In this document: in pieces, positions 17,378 to 24,735 of the stretch | Layout of the letters: each line of letters starts with the position of its first letter | How positions within the stretch are numbered: position 1 is the stretch's first letter | Origin: Phycisphaerales bacterium | GTDB lineage: Bacteria > Planctomycetota > Phycisphaerae > Phycisphaerales > UBA1924 | DNA: 64,000 nucleotides | Assembly: GCA_016699835.1 (NCBI GenBank) | Contig: CP064987.1 | Coordinates: 2,790,001 to 2,854,000, forward strand | Direction of reading: 5' to 3' | Notes under the pieces: model-generated | The model's database searches: none | The model's input: only the letters and a program-made list of their open reading frames with translations | Told to the model about the DNA's origin: nothing | Program-made: the position numbers and the translations under genes

Positions 17378-17566
17378 ATGACGCCCGTCATCAGAGTGAT
17401 GACGCGCGTGATAGAAACGATGACGGGCGTCATCAGAGCAATGACGGGCGTGATCAGAGCAATCACGCGCGTCATCAGAGCCATGAAGCCCCACATCGGA
17501 GCGATGTGGGACGAGATAAGAGCGATGTGGGGCCACATTGGAGTTGTGTGGGGCGGGATCGGAGTG
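17378..17566. repeat. Nine-unit 21-bp iteron-like tandem array with palindromic cores
   Basis: Nine head-to-tail 21-bp units. Units 1-5 have the core ATGACG-SS-CGTCAT, mostly followed by CAGAG (the outer CTCTGATGACG arm before unit 1 pairs with its right half). Units 6-9 shift to a core of type ATGTGG-GG-CCACAT, with GGAG after it. Unit 8 is again a perfect palindrome. The frame is open on both strands and would encode heptads such as MTGVIRA, but there is no plausible start context, and the dyad symmetry argues for a DNA- or RNA-level role. It lies about 440 bp upstream of the ParA-fusion start. Confidence 0.75.
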
Positions 17567-17609
17567 CTGGCGGGCGAGAACACCAGCCCCGAGAACCATT
17601 CTCTCCCCT

Positions 17610-17642
17610 ACGAATGCCGAATCACGAATCACGAAGGCCGAT
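17610..17642 (-). repeat. Family E repeat, copy 2 (inverted)
   Basis: Reverse complement of the family E unit, with one substitution. It faces copy 1 (17040-17072). The sequences flanking the two copies are also related to each other by inversion. Confidence 0.65.
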
Positions 17643-17737
17643 CCGGGTCACTTTCCAATACGAACGCATAGGACGCGGAGGGGAGAGGAAGGGGATGAGG
17701 GGGGATTGGGTGAGAGGGGCGCGATGAAGGTGAAGTA

Positions 17738-17765
17738 GAGGCAGGCAGGCCGCCTGCCCCACGAG
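17738..17765. repeat. Dispersed palindrome, family A, copy 2 (inverted orientation)
   Basis: Arms GGCAGGC and GCCTGCC surround a 5-base loop, followed by CCACGAG. Surrounding bases match the reverse complement of the copy 1 region, showing that the longer module was duplicated in inverse orientation. Confidence 0.6.
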
Positions 17766-18004
17766 AGTGGGTCGGGATCGCGGGCGTGACGACGGGGGTG
17801 GTCTGCCTTGCCCTGGTGCCTGGTGCCCAGTGCCCGATGCCTCCTCCCCGGCCTTTCAAGATTTGTTCGGCCATCACCCGATACACGACTGAAAGTGAGT
17901 CGAAGGAACGCCAGGATGGCGTTCTGGTTGGCATGGGGCGATGGGTCGCGGGCCTGATGGGCCTGGGCGCGTCGCCATCGGTGCGAAACGTCGAAGGAGT
18001 TGGC

Positions 18005-19819
18005 GTGCGCGTCATCGCGATTATCAATCAGAAGGGCGGGTGTGGGAAGACCACGACCGCGATCAATCTCGCGGGGATCCTGGCTAGAGGCATTGGGGGC
18101 GGGAATGGGCCTGGCGCGGGGGGGATTTCGGGTGGGGCGGCGGGGACGAGCTCGGCGGGGGGGATGAACTGGGCCGGTCGGCGCGTCTTGCTTGTGGACA
18201 TGGACCCGCAGTCGCACTGCGCGGCGGGGCTGGGCGTGCCCGAGCACCGCATCGATCTCGACGTGGGCGACGCGATGATGGCGGTGGGGCAAAGTGAAGG
18301 AAATCAGAAGGGGAGAGGGGTCGATCGGGCCCGGCTGGTGTGGCGCTGCGGGCGGAATCTGGATCTCGTGCCCAGCCGGATGAGGCTGGCGGGGCTGGAG
18401 GCGCCGCGCGGCGGGCTGAGCGATCTGCCCGCGGGCGATCGCGAGACGAGATTGGCCCGAGTCCTTCGCGAGATCGGGCAGGACTACGACGTCGTGCTCA
18501 TTGATTCCTCGCCGGCGATCGGGCTGCTCACGTACAACGTGCTGGTCGCGGCGGACGCGGTGCTGATTCCGGTGGAGACGTCGTTCTTCTCGCTGCAGGG
18601 GGCCCAGAAGCAGATCAACACGGTCCGCGCGATCCAGAAGCGGCTCGCGGGGAGCGGTGCGGGGTGGGGGGGAAGTGGTGCGGCGAACGCGATCGGCGCG
18701 GGCGCGGCCTCGAACGCGGGTGCGAAGCCCGTGTGGTTGCTCCCGACGATCCACGACGACACGAGCGTGGTCGCGGAGGATCTGCTCCAGGAGATGAAGC
18801 GCAAGCACAAGGACCGGCTGGTGCCGGTCGTGATCCGGCGGAACTCGAAGTTGCGCGAGGCGGCGAGTTTCGGGCAGGGGATCGTGGACTATGCCCCGCA
18901 CAGCACGGCGGCGCACGACTACACGCAACTCGCCGAGTGGGTGATCGGACGCCTCGCGGCGCCGTTGGAGTCGAGCGCGGACGCCAGTGAGGTGGAGGAA
19001 CGCGGGACGATCGTCGAGGTGCTCACGCGCGGGCTGGACACGGCCGTGCTCGAGGGCGCGGCGTCGCCGTGGAGGCCCGGGGCGAAGGGAACGGTCGCGA
19101 TGGAGGCCAAGTCGGTCCCGAGCGCGGCGACGAGTGGGGAGATTCCGATGCCGATGATCAGCCGGGCGGAAGATGTCGCGAGGCGGGCGCAGCAGTTCCT
19201 TCGTCGCTGGGCGACGAGCGGGGGACAAGGCGGCGACGCCACGAGCAAGACGGGCGAGAGTGGCGGGAGCGCGGCAGAGGTGGCTGCGACCACGATTGCT
19301 GCAGCGGCGAGACCATCGACGATCGTGGGGACGCCGCCGCATCCGACGCTGCGCGTGGTGGCGTCGGAGATCAAAGCGTCGGTGACACACAGTGGCCCGA
19401 TCCCTATCGATCCGTCCACGCAGCGGTTGCTCGGCGCCCACGCCACGAGCCAGGGCGTCCTGTTCGTGCAGCCGTTGTCGGCGGCGGGGACGATGTGCGT
19501 CGCGGGCGAGTTCAACGCGTGGTCGATGACGGCGACGCCGATGAAGCGCAACGAGACGCTGGGGGTGTTCGAGGTCTGCGTGCCCTGCCCCGCGGGCAAG
19601 AACTCGTACCGCCTGGTCCTCGATGGGCGGTGGGCGACGGATCCGTACAACAAGGCGACGGAGGTCAATCCGTACGGCGAGATGAACAGCGTGATCGAGG
19701 TGCCGATGAGCCGGAGCGTGAGCACGGTGGGCGGGTCCTCGGGCACAGCGTCGATGGTCGAGGGAAAGCCCAGGGCGATGGAGATCGTGCGCAATGAGCC
19801 GGCGTCGGCCGCGGATTGA
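18005..19819 (+). CDS. ParA/MinD-type ATPase fused to a CBM48-like (AMPK1-CBM) domain
   Basis: A protein of about 604 residues. The N-terminal half is a ParA-type P-loop ATPase: deviant Walker A KGGCGKTT (residues 10-17), VLLVDMDPQSH, and switch-like YDVVLIDSSPAIG and PVETSFFSLQG. Glycine-rich inserts follow the Walker A helix (about 29-58) and lie near 220-245. After a linker of low complexity, residues about 485-570 read MCVAGEFNAWSM, then KNSYRLVLDGRWATDP and NPYGEMNSVIEV. This is the pattern of CBM48/AMPK1 glycogen-binding beta-sandwiches. GTG 18005 is chosen because GAAGGAG lies 6 bp upstream. ParA proteins move cargo on nucleoid DNA or membranes. The carbohydrate-type domain may bind a polysaccharide or act as a protein-interaction module. 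The ATPase is firm; the fusion domain is likely. Confidence 0.85.
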   Translation: MRVIAIINQKGGCGKTTTAINLAGILARGIGGGNGPGAGGISGGAAGTSSAGGMNWAGRRVLLVDMDPQSHCAAGLGVPEHRIDLDVGDAMMAVGQSEGNQKGRGVDRARLVWRCGRNLDLVPSRMRLAGLEAPRGGLSDLPAGDRETRLARVLREIGQDYDVVLIDSSPAIGLLTYNVLVAADAVLIPVETSFFSLQGAQKQINTVRAIQKRLAGSGAGWGGSGAANAIGAGAASNAGAKPVWLLPTIHDDTSVVAEDLLQEMKRKHKDRLVPVVIRRNSKLREAASFGQGIVDYAPHSTAAHDYTQLAEWVIGRLAAPLESSADASEVEERGTIVEVLTRGLDTAVLEGAASPWRPGAKGTVAMEAKSVPSAATSGEIPMPMISRAEDVARRAQQFLRRWATSGGQGGDATSKTGESGGSAAEVAATTIAAAARPSTIVGTPPHPTLRVVASEIKASVTHSGPIPIDPSTQRLLGAHATSQGVLFVQPLSAAGTMCVAGEFNAWSMTATPMKRNETLGVFEVCVPCPAGKNSYRLVLDGRWATDPYNKATEVNPYGEMNSVIEVPMSRSVSTVGGSSGTASMVEGKPRAMEIVRNEPASAAD

Positions 19820-19912
19820 GTTGGGTTCGGGATTGGTGGGCGTGGATGATGTGCGAGGGCGTGCGGGAGTGAGTCGAATGCGTCGGCGTGCGACGCGATG
19901 AAGGAGGCGTGT

Positions 19913-21640
19913 GTGGGTCGTCAGTCGTCATTTCGGAAGAACCCGCCACCACCACCGCCGCCACCGCCGGGAGGGCAAGGTCACAGCGGCGTGAGCGCGA
20001 CGCGCCCGGGCCAATCGCATGGCGTGGTCGAGGGATCCGAGGCCAAACGGGCCGCGCCGCAGGCGTTCTCGTCGGCGTATGACGCGCTGGCGGACTTGTT
20101 CCTCTCGGAAGAGGCCTTCACGCCCGGTGTCGCGTCGGCGCTTCGGCTGGTGCCCTCGGACCACGACGAGGCCGCGGAGCATGAATCGTCCGCAGCGAGC
20201 GAGGCGACGCGCGACACGGACGAGTCGAGCGATGCGTCGCGCGTGATCGAGCCCTCGGGCGAGCGGTCGGTCGAACTGCTGGTCGTGGGGCACCTGCCGG
20301 TGCTCGCGTCGGCGTGGATCATGCCGTATGTCCGCTCGATCGCGGGCGAGGCTGGCGCGATCACGCTTGTGCGCGCCCAGCGCGGGCAGGTGTCGGTGGA
20401 ACTCGTCGGCGAGGTGCCGCAGGCGGTGCGTGAGATCGCCGGTGTATCGGACGGGACCTTGTCGCTCGCGCACGCGATGGCGATCGCGGCCCGCGTCACG
20501 AGCCGGGTCGTGATCCGCGTGGACACGACGAGCGAGGCCGAGGCGCTGCACCATTCGGGCATCACGGACGTGACGCTGCTCTCCGGGGCGGACGATGCCG
20601 CGATCGTGGCGTCGTATCGCACGCTGAAATCGTTGGGCGAGCGGCTTGCGGAGCGGGCGGATGAGACGGGTGTGACGCCGCGTGTGCGTGTCGCGATTTT
20701 GGGCGCCGATCCGGATCGAGCGGAGGCGGCGAGAGCGAAACTGCGCCAGACGACGGCGGCGTTCCTTGGCGAAGAGGCGGAGATCGTCGTCGGGCCCAAG
20801 CGCGTGGCCGGGGGTGGAACGGTGACACTCTGCCGCGGCGAGCCGGCGGGCGAGGGGAACGGAGCCGGGGAGATCATCGACATGATCGCCTCGGCGGCAC
20901 CGGCGATGGAGGCGAGCATGCACGCGTTCGCGGGAGCGTCGTCGAGCCGCATCGGACCCGCGGCGGCGTCGGTGGTCGAGGCCAAGCCGATGGCGGAGAT
21001 CACGCACCCGAAGGCTTCGATGGATGCGGAGATGTTGCGAGTCAAGCCGATCGAGACGAGCGGCTCTGCGCTGCATGCTCTTGAGGTTGGTGGAGACACA
21101 GGCGAGACGCCCGTGCCACGAGATGGGGAAGGGCAACCCGCTCGCGATTTGCAGACGCTCCGGTCTCGCGAGGGCGTGGCGAGTGGTGACGTTGCCGAGA
21201 ACGAGCGTGCTCATGTCGACGCGATGGACGAGTCGCGGCCTCGCGTGCTGGCCGAGCAGATCGAGGGGCTTGTGCCGCTCAAGGCCCGGTGCCCATACGC
21301 CCCGCGCGTGGAACTCGCCGCGGGGAGCGACGGACGGTTGCACGTGCTCGCGTTCGCGGGCGGGGTGGACGCGAGCGAGGGCGAGAAGGCCGCGGGCCCG
21401 GCGGCGGTCGTCGCGGAACTCGTCTCCGTCGCGGGGTGGGCGTACGACCACATCGACCTGATCCGGTTGTCGTGCCACGGCGTGGAACTCGGCGCCGACC
21501 CGACGACGGCGTCCTTGCACCTCATGACCGATCGCCCGCGCGAGGCGCGGAGGTTCCTCGATTCGGGCGTGCACGTGCACGTGCTCGCGAGGGCGCGCGT
21601 GGGGACGCTGACGGCGTGGGTCTGCCGCGAGATGAACTAG
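19913..21640 (+). CDS. Unknown protein with polyproline run, partner of the ParA fusion
   Basis: About 575 residues, no family recognised. GTG 19913 follows AAGGAGG by 5 bp and is preferred over ATG 19898. Residues 11-19 are nine consecutive prolines. A central region (VELLVVGHLPVLASAWIMPY, then VTLLSGADDAAIVASYRTLKSL and a VRVAILGADPDRAEA segment) recalls the later strands and helices of MinD/FlhG-type ATPases, but no Walker A motif is present; this is an inference. A family B palindrome (21089-21123) lies inside the gene in frame, encoding GDTGETPVPR. A C-terminal alpha/beta domain ends LTAWVCREMN. It is 93 bp after the ParA fusion and probably co-transcribed. Its stop shares a CTAG with the convergent helicase gene. 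Confidence 0.7.
   Translation: MGRQSSFRKNPPPPPPPPPGGQGHSGVSATRPGQSHGVVEGSEAKRAAPQAFSSAYDALADLFLSEEAFTPGVASALRLVPSDHDEAAEHESSAASEATRDTDESSDASRVIEPSGERSVELLVVGHLPVLASAWIMPYVRSIAGEAGAITLVRAQRGQVSVELVGEVPQAVREIAGVSDGTLSLAHAMAIAARVTSRVVIRVDTTSEAEALHHSGITDVTLLSGADDAAIVASYRTLKSLGERLAERADETGVTPRVRVAILGADPDRAEAARAKLRQTTAAFLGEEAEIVVGPKRVAGGGTVTLCRGEPAGEGNGAGEIIDMIASAAPAMEASMHAFAGASSSRIGPAAASVVEAKPMAEITHPKASMDAEMLRVKPIETSGSALHALEVGGDTGETPVPRDGEGQPARDLQTLRSREGVASGDVAENERAHVDAMDESRPRVLAEQIEGLVPLKARCPYAPRVELAAGSDGRLHVLAFAGGVDASEGEKAAGPAAVVAELVSVAGWAYDHIDLIRLSCHGVELGADPTTASLHLMTDRPREARRFLDSGVHVHVLARARVGTLTAWVCREMN
21089..21123. repeat. Family B palindrome inside a coding sequence
   Basis: ACAGGCG, AGA and CGCCCGT (21098-21114), followed by GCCACGAG, match the intergenic family B copies. 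Here it is translated in frame within the 19913-21640 gene, in a low-complexity linker. Confidence 0.65.
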
Positions 21641-23784
21641 AACTCGTCGAAGGATTGATGGCGCGACCCTGAATCTCGATCGATGAATCGAGGCGTGACG
21701 CCGTCGGGGAGCGCCGCGAGGAACAACCGGCCATAGGCCTTGGTGCGCACGCGACCGTCGAGGATGACGACGCGCCCGTGGTCGGTCTTGGATCGGATGA
21801 GCCGGCCGAAGCCCTGCTTGAAGCGGACGAGGGCGCGAGGGAGCGAATCTTCGCTGAAGGGGTTGCCGCCGCGGGCGCGGATCGCCTCGCCGCGCGCCTC
21901 GACGAGCGGGCGATCGGGCGGGTCGAAGGGGAGTTTGGTGATGATGACGTTGCGGAGGTTCTCGCCGCGAACGTCGACGCCTTGCCAGAATGAGGCGGCA
22001 CCGAAGAGCACGGATCGGTTCGATTCGCGGAATCGCTCGAGGATGTGGGCACGCGAGCCGTCGCGCCCCTGGGCGAGGAGGGGAAGGCCGAGTTCCGCGA
22101 GTGGCCCGGCGAGTTCAGAGGCGCAGGCGCGGAGCGTCGCGAGGCTGGTGAAGAGGACGAACGCGCCACCGTCGGTCTCTCTGACGTGGTGGAGGATGCG
22201 CTGCGCGAGCGAGGCGATGGAGGCACGCCAGGCGGAGCGGCCGGTGTTTGAGGCGTTGGGCGGGGCCTCGTCGGCGGGATCGACGAGGACCTCGACCTGC
22301 CTCGCGTAGTCGAAGGGGCTGCCGAGTTGGAGGGTGCGGGCGCCGACGCAGCCGAGCGTATTCAGGGTGTGGGCGAAGGCGGTCTCGGCGTGCTCGGACG
22401 ACTCGTGGTCGTGCGTGGTGCGTGTCGTGAGCGTGGCGCTCGTGAGGACGACGCCGAAGTCCTGGGCGAAGAGGCGTTCCTTGAGGATTGGCGCGACATC
22501 GATGGGGGCGCACGCAAAGGTGATACGCTGGCGTGCGTCAGCATCGGAGGTGCCCGCATCGACCCAGTAGGCGCAGCCGGGGATGGTCTGTGAGATGAGC
22601 GCCTCGGCGTCGAGGGCGATGCGCTCGGCACGCTGGGCGTAGGAGTTGAGTTCGAAGCGGTCTTCCTCGAGTTTCACGCTGTCTTTCAGGCCCGTGAGGC
22701 GGAGGGCGAGTTCACGCATGATGGGCGTGAGCGTGTTGTCGATGAGGCCCGGCGACCGGACGCGCGAGGTTTCCTTCGCGCGCGAGTCGTCGAAGGGCGA
22801 ATCGGGAAGGACGCGGGCGGCCTTGGCGACGGACTCAAAGAAGAGGAGCGAGACGTGGTGGGCCTGCTCGACGAGGCGGATGGCGCGCGCGGTCCCCTCG
22901 GTCTCCTGGCCCATGAGTGTCAGGCCGGGGAGATACCCCTTGCCCGAACGCTGGGTGTAGAGCGAGTTCAAGAGGAACGAGACGCGCGACTCGGAGAGTT
23001 GGGCGCCGAAGTGATCGCTCGCGACCTCCTCGGCGGCGTGGGCCTCGTCGAGGATCACATGGTGGTATCGCGGGAGGAATCCGACGTCTTGCGCGCGCAA
23101 CGCGAGATCGGAGAAGAAGAGGGCGTGGTTGCAGATGAGGAGGTTGGCGCCGTCGAGTTCGGCGCGGGCCGCCTGGAAGAAGCACTGGGTGTAGTTGGGG
23201 CACTTTCGGCCCATGCAGTTGCCCGAGTCGGACTGGACCTTGTCCCAGACGCTCTGGCGCTCGAGGATGGGGAGCGTCGAGAGCGTGCCATCGTCGGTGC
23301 TGCGCGCCCAATCCTCGATGACGTGGAGGGAGCGACGCGCGGCAGGATCGGCGAAGAGTCGATCCTGGCGCTTCGACGCGAGGCCCAGTCGGCGGATACT
23401 GACATAGTTGGCCCGGCCTTTGACGAGGACGGGCTTGATCGGGGCGACCGCGCCCTCGGGGAGGCCCTCGCACGCGCTCTCCAGGGCGTGCGTCAGGCGC
23501 GGGATGTCGCTCGACATCAGTTGTTCCTGGAGCGAGATCGTGTTGGTCGCGACGAGGACGACCTCGCGGTGGACCATGGCGCGGAGCATCGCGGGGACGA
23601 GGTAGGCGAAGGACTTGCCGACGCCCGTGCCCGCCTCGACGAGGAGGTGAGACTTTTCGGCGAGCGTGCGTTCGACGGCGGCGGCCATCTCGAGTTGCTC
23701 GGGGCGCGGCTCGTAGCCCTCGCCGAAGAGCGTGGCGATGGGGCCATGGATCGAGAGCAGGTCCTTGGCGGTCGCGGTGAGCAT
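21637..23784 (-). CDS. dinG: DinG/XPD-like ATP-dependent DNA helicase
   Basis: About 715 residues, superfamily 2 helicase. It has Walker A EAGTGVGKSFAY near residue 50, DEAH box VILDEAHAAEEV near residue 245, and the cysteine cluster CMGRKCPNYTQC (about 190-203), which fits the iron-sulfur cluster of the DinG/XPD group. The C-terminal helicase motifs include GAASFWQGVDVRGENL and GFGRLIRSKTDHG. These 5'-3' helicases unwind DNA with R-loops, D-loops or forks. The ATG at 23784 gives MLTATAKDLLSIHGP; upstream in-frame sequence is not family-like. The stop TAG shares the palindrome CTAG (21637-21640) with the convergent gene's stop. Confidence 0.88.
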   Translation of the reverse strand: MLTATAKDLLSIHGPIATLFGEGYEPRPEQLEMAAAVERTLAEKSHLLVEAGTGVGKSFAYLVPAMLRAMVHREVVLVATNTISLQEQLMSSDIPRLTHALESACEGLPEGAVAPIKPVLVKGRANYVSIRRLGLASKRQDRLFADPAARRSLHVIEDWARSTDDGTLSTLPILERQSVWDKVQSDSGNCMGRKCPNYTQCFFQAARAELDGANLLICNHALFFSDLALRAQDVGFLPRYHHVILDEAHAAEEVASDHFGAQLSESRVSFLLNSLYTQRSGKGYLPGLTLMGQETEGTARAIRLVEQAHHVSLLFFESVAKAARVLPDSPFDDSRAKETSRVRSPGLIDNTLTPIMRELALRLTGLKDSVKLEEDRFELNSYAQRAERIALDAEALISQTIPGCAYWVDAGTSDADARQRITFACAPIDVAPILKERLFAQDFGVVLTSATLTTRTTHDHESSEHAETAFAHTLNTLGCVGARTLQLGSPFDYARQVEVLVDPADEAPPNASNTGRSAWRASIASLAQRILHHVRETDGGAFVLFTSLATLRACASELAGPLAELGLPLLAQGRDGSRAHILERFRESNRSVLFGAASFWQGVDVRGENLRNVIITKLPFDPPDRPLVEARGEAIRARGGNPFSEDSLPRALVRFKQGFGRLIRSKTDHGRVVILDGRVRTKAYGRLFLAALPDGVTPRFIDRDSGSRHQSFDEF

Positions 23785-23791
23785 GGCGTGC

Positions 23792-24727
23792 TTAGGACTC
23801 GCTTCGCTTCGGACGCACCACGCCGAGGGGGGTGCGCTTGGGTTCGCCGTCGGCGCGCGGATAGACGCGGGGCGTGGCGGAGGACTTCTCGAGGACGAGG
23901 ATGCGACCGGTGGGCGTAGGGATAGTCGTGGCGTGGGTGATCTTGAGCAGGTGCAGCGCGGGGGCCGCCTCTTCGAGTTCAGCGTCGGCCTGCTCGCCCT
24001 TGATGAGCGCGATGCGCCCGCCGATTCGCGCGAAGGGCGCGGTGAGTTCGGCGAGCGTGGGCAGGCGGCCGACGGCACGCGCGATCACGGCGTCGTAGGC
24101 CTCGCGATGCCCGCCGGTGCGTGATGTGCCGGCGTTGTGGGTCTGGGCACGCTCGCCTCGATCGTGGGCGGCACGCTCGGCACGCTGGGCGAGGACGGTG
24201 ACGTTGGCGAGCGCGAGCATGTCGGCGTTGGCGATGCGCTCGAGGAACGCGGCTTTCTTCGCGGTGGCTTCGAGGAGTGTGAAGCGGAGGTGGGGGAGGC
24301 AGATGGCGAGGGGGATCCCGGGGAGGCCGCCACCGGAGCCGATGTCGATGACGCGCGCGCCCTCGGGGAGGTCGGCGAGGACGGGGAGGAGCGTGAGGGA
24401 ATCGAGGATGTGTCGCCGCCAGATCTCGTGGGCGTCGGTGACGGCGGTGAGGTTCATCTGCTCGTTGGCGGCGAGGAGGAGGGCGAGATACAGCCCGAGC
24501 CGATCGAGATCGCCGGACTCGAACTCGACGCCGATCGACGAGGCCTCGGTGGAGAACTCGGGCGGTGGGGTGAGCGGCGCGGGGCGAGGCAGGTCAATCA
24601 AAGGACGCGACGGCGGTGCGTCGGCGCGTGCGGATCGGTTCGTCGATGGGGACGCGGGGCGACGGCTTCCCGGATGTTGGGAGGTCGGGCGTGGCCTAGA
24701 AGTCGGGCGTGCGGGCTTGCGGTTCAT
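23792..24727 (-). CDS. rsmG: 16S rRNA (guanine527-N7)-methyltransferase RsmG
   Basis: About 311 residues. An N-terminal extension (1-70) rich in Arg, Pro and Ser is not part of the usual fold. The core has ANEQMNLTAVTD, then the SAM-binding motif VIDIGSGGGLPGIPLA (about 127-142), RAVGRLPTLAEL and a C-terminal strand. RsmG methylates G527 of 16S rRNA, and its loss gives low-level streptomycin resistance. A short insert near QRAERAAHDRGERAQTH is unusual. The gene lies between the helicase (8 bp away) and rodA on the same strand. ATG 24727 is chosen; a shorter start cannot be excluded. Confidence 0.88.
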   Translation of the reverse strand: MNRKPARPTSRPRPTSQHPGSRRPASPSTNRSARADAPPSRPLIDLPRPAPLTPPPEFSTEASSIGVEFESGDLDRLGLYLALLLAANEQMNLTAVTDAHEIWRRHILDSLTLLPVLADLPEGARVIDIGSGGGLPGIPLAICLPHLRFTLLEATAKKAAFLERIANADMLALANVTVLAQRAERAAHDRGERAQTHNAGTSRTGGHREAYDAVIARAVGRLPTLAELTAPFARIGGRIALIKGEQADAELEEAAPALHLLKITHATTIPTPTGRILVLEKSSATPRVYPRADGEPKRTPLGVVRPKRSES

Positions 24728-24735
24728 GCGTCGTG

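Larger units (their letters stand above)
16872..18004. other. Gene-free block of modular repeats (about 1.1 kb)
   Basis: No convincing gene is seen in this stretch. It is a mosaic of repeat modules that recur in a constant order, in direct and inverted copies: a GGCAATGGCACACGA module (16876-16928, 17079-17138), family D (16932-16965), family F (17002-17030, 17232-17260, and reversed 17661-17685), family E (17040-17072, reversed 17610-17642), and family A (17149-17177, reversed 17738-17765). The interval 17122-17260 is similar over its length to the reverse complement of about 17655-17790. A tandem 21-bp array sits in the middle. The block ends in the upstream region of the ParA-fusion gene. 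Confidence 0.6.

Noticed and set aside
17378..17566. CRISPR array
   Set aside because: Units are contiguous 21-mers without spacers, and no cas gene is nearby.
17040..17642. Complete insertion sequence bounded by family E repeats
   Set aside because: No transposase-like reading frame lies between the repeats, and no clear target-site duplication was seen; treated as a repeat block instead.
17378..17671. An open frame that would encode heptad repeats (MTGVIRA type) across the iteron array
   Set aside because: No ribosome-binding site, the opposite strand is equally open, and the dyad symmetry explains the pattern at the DNA level.
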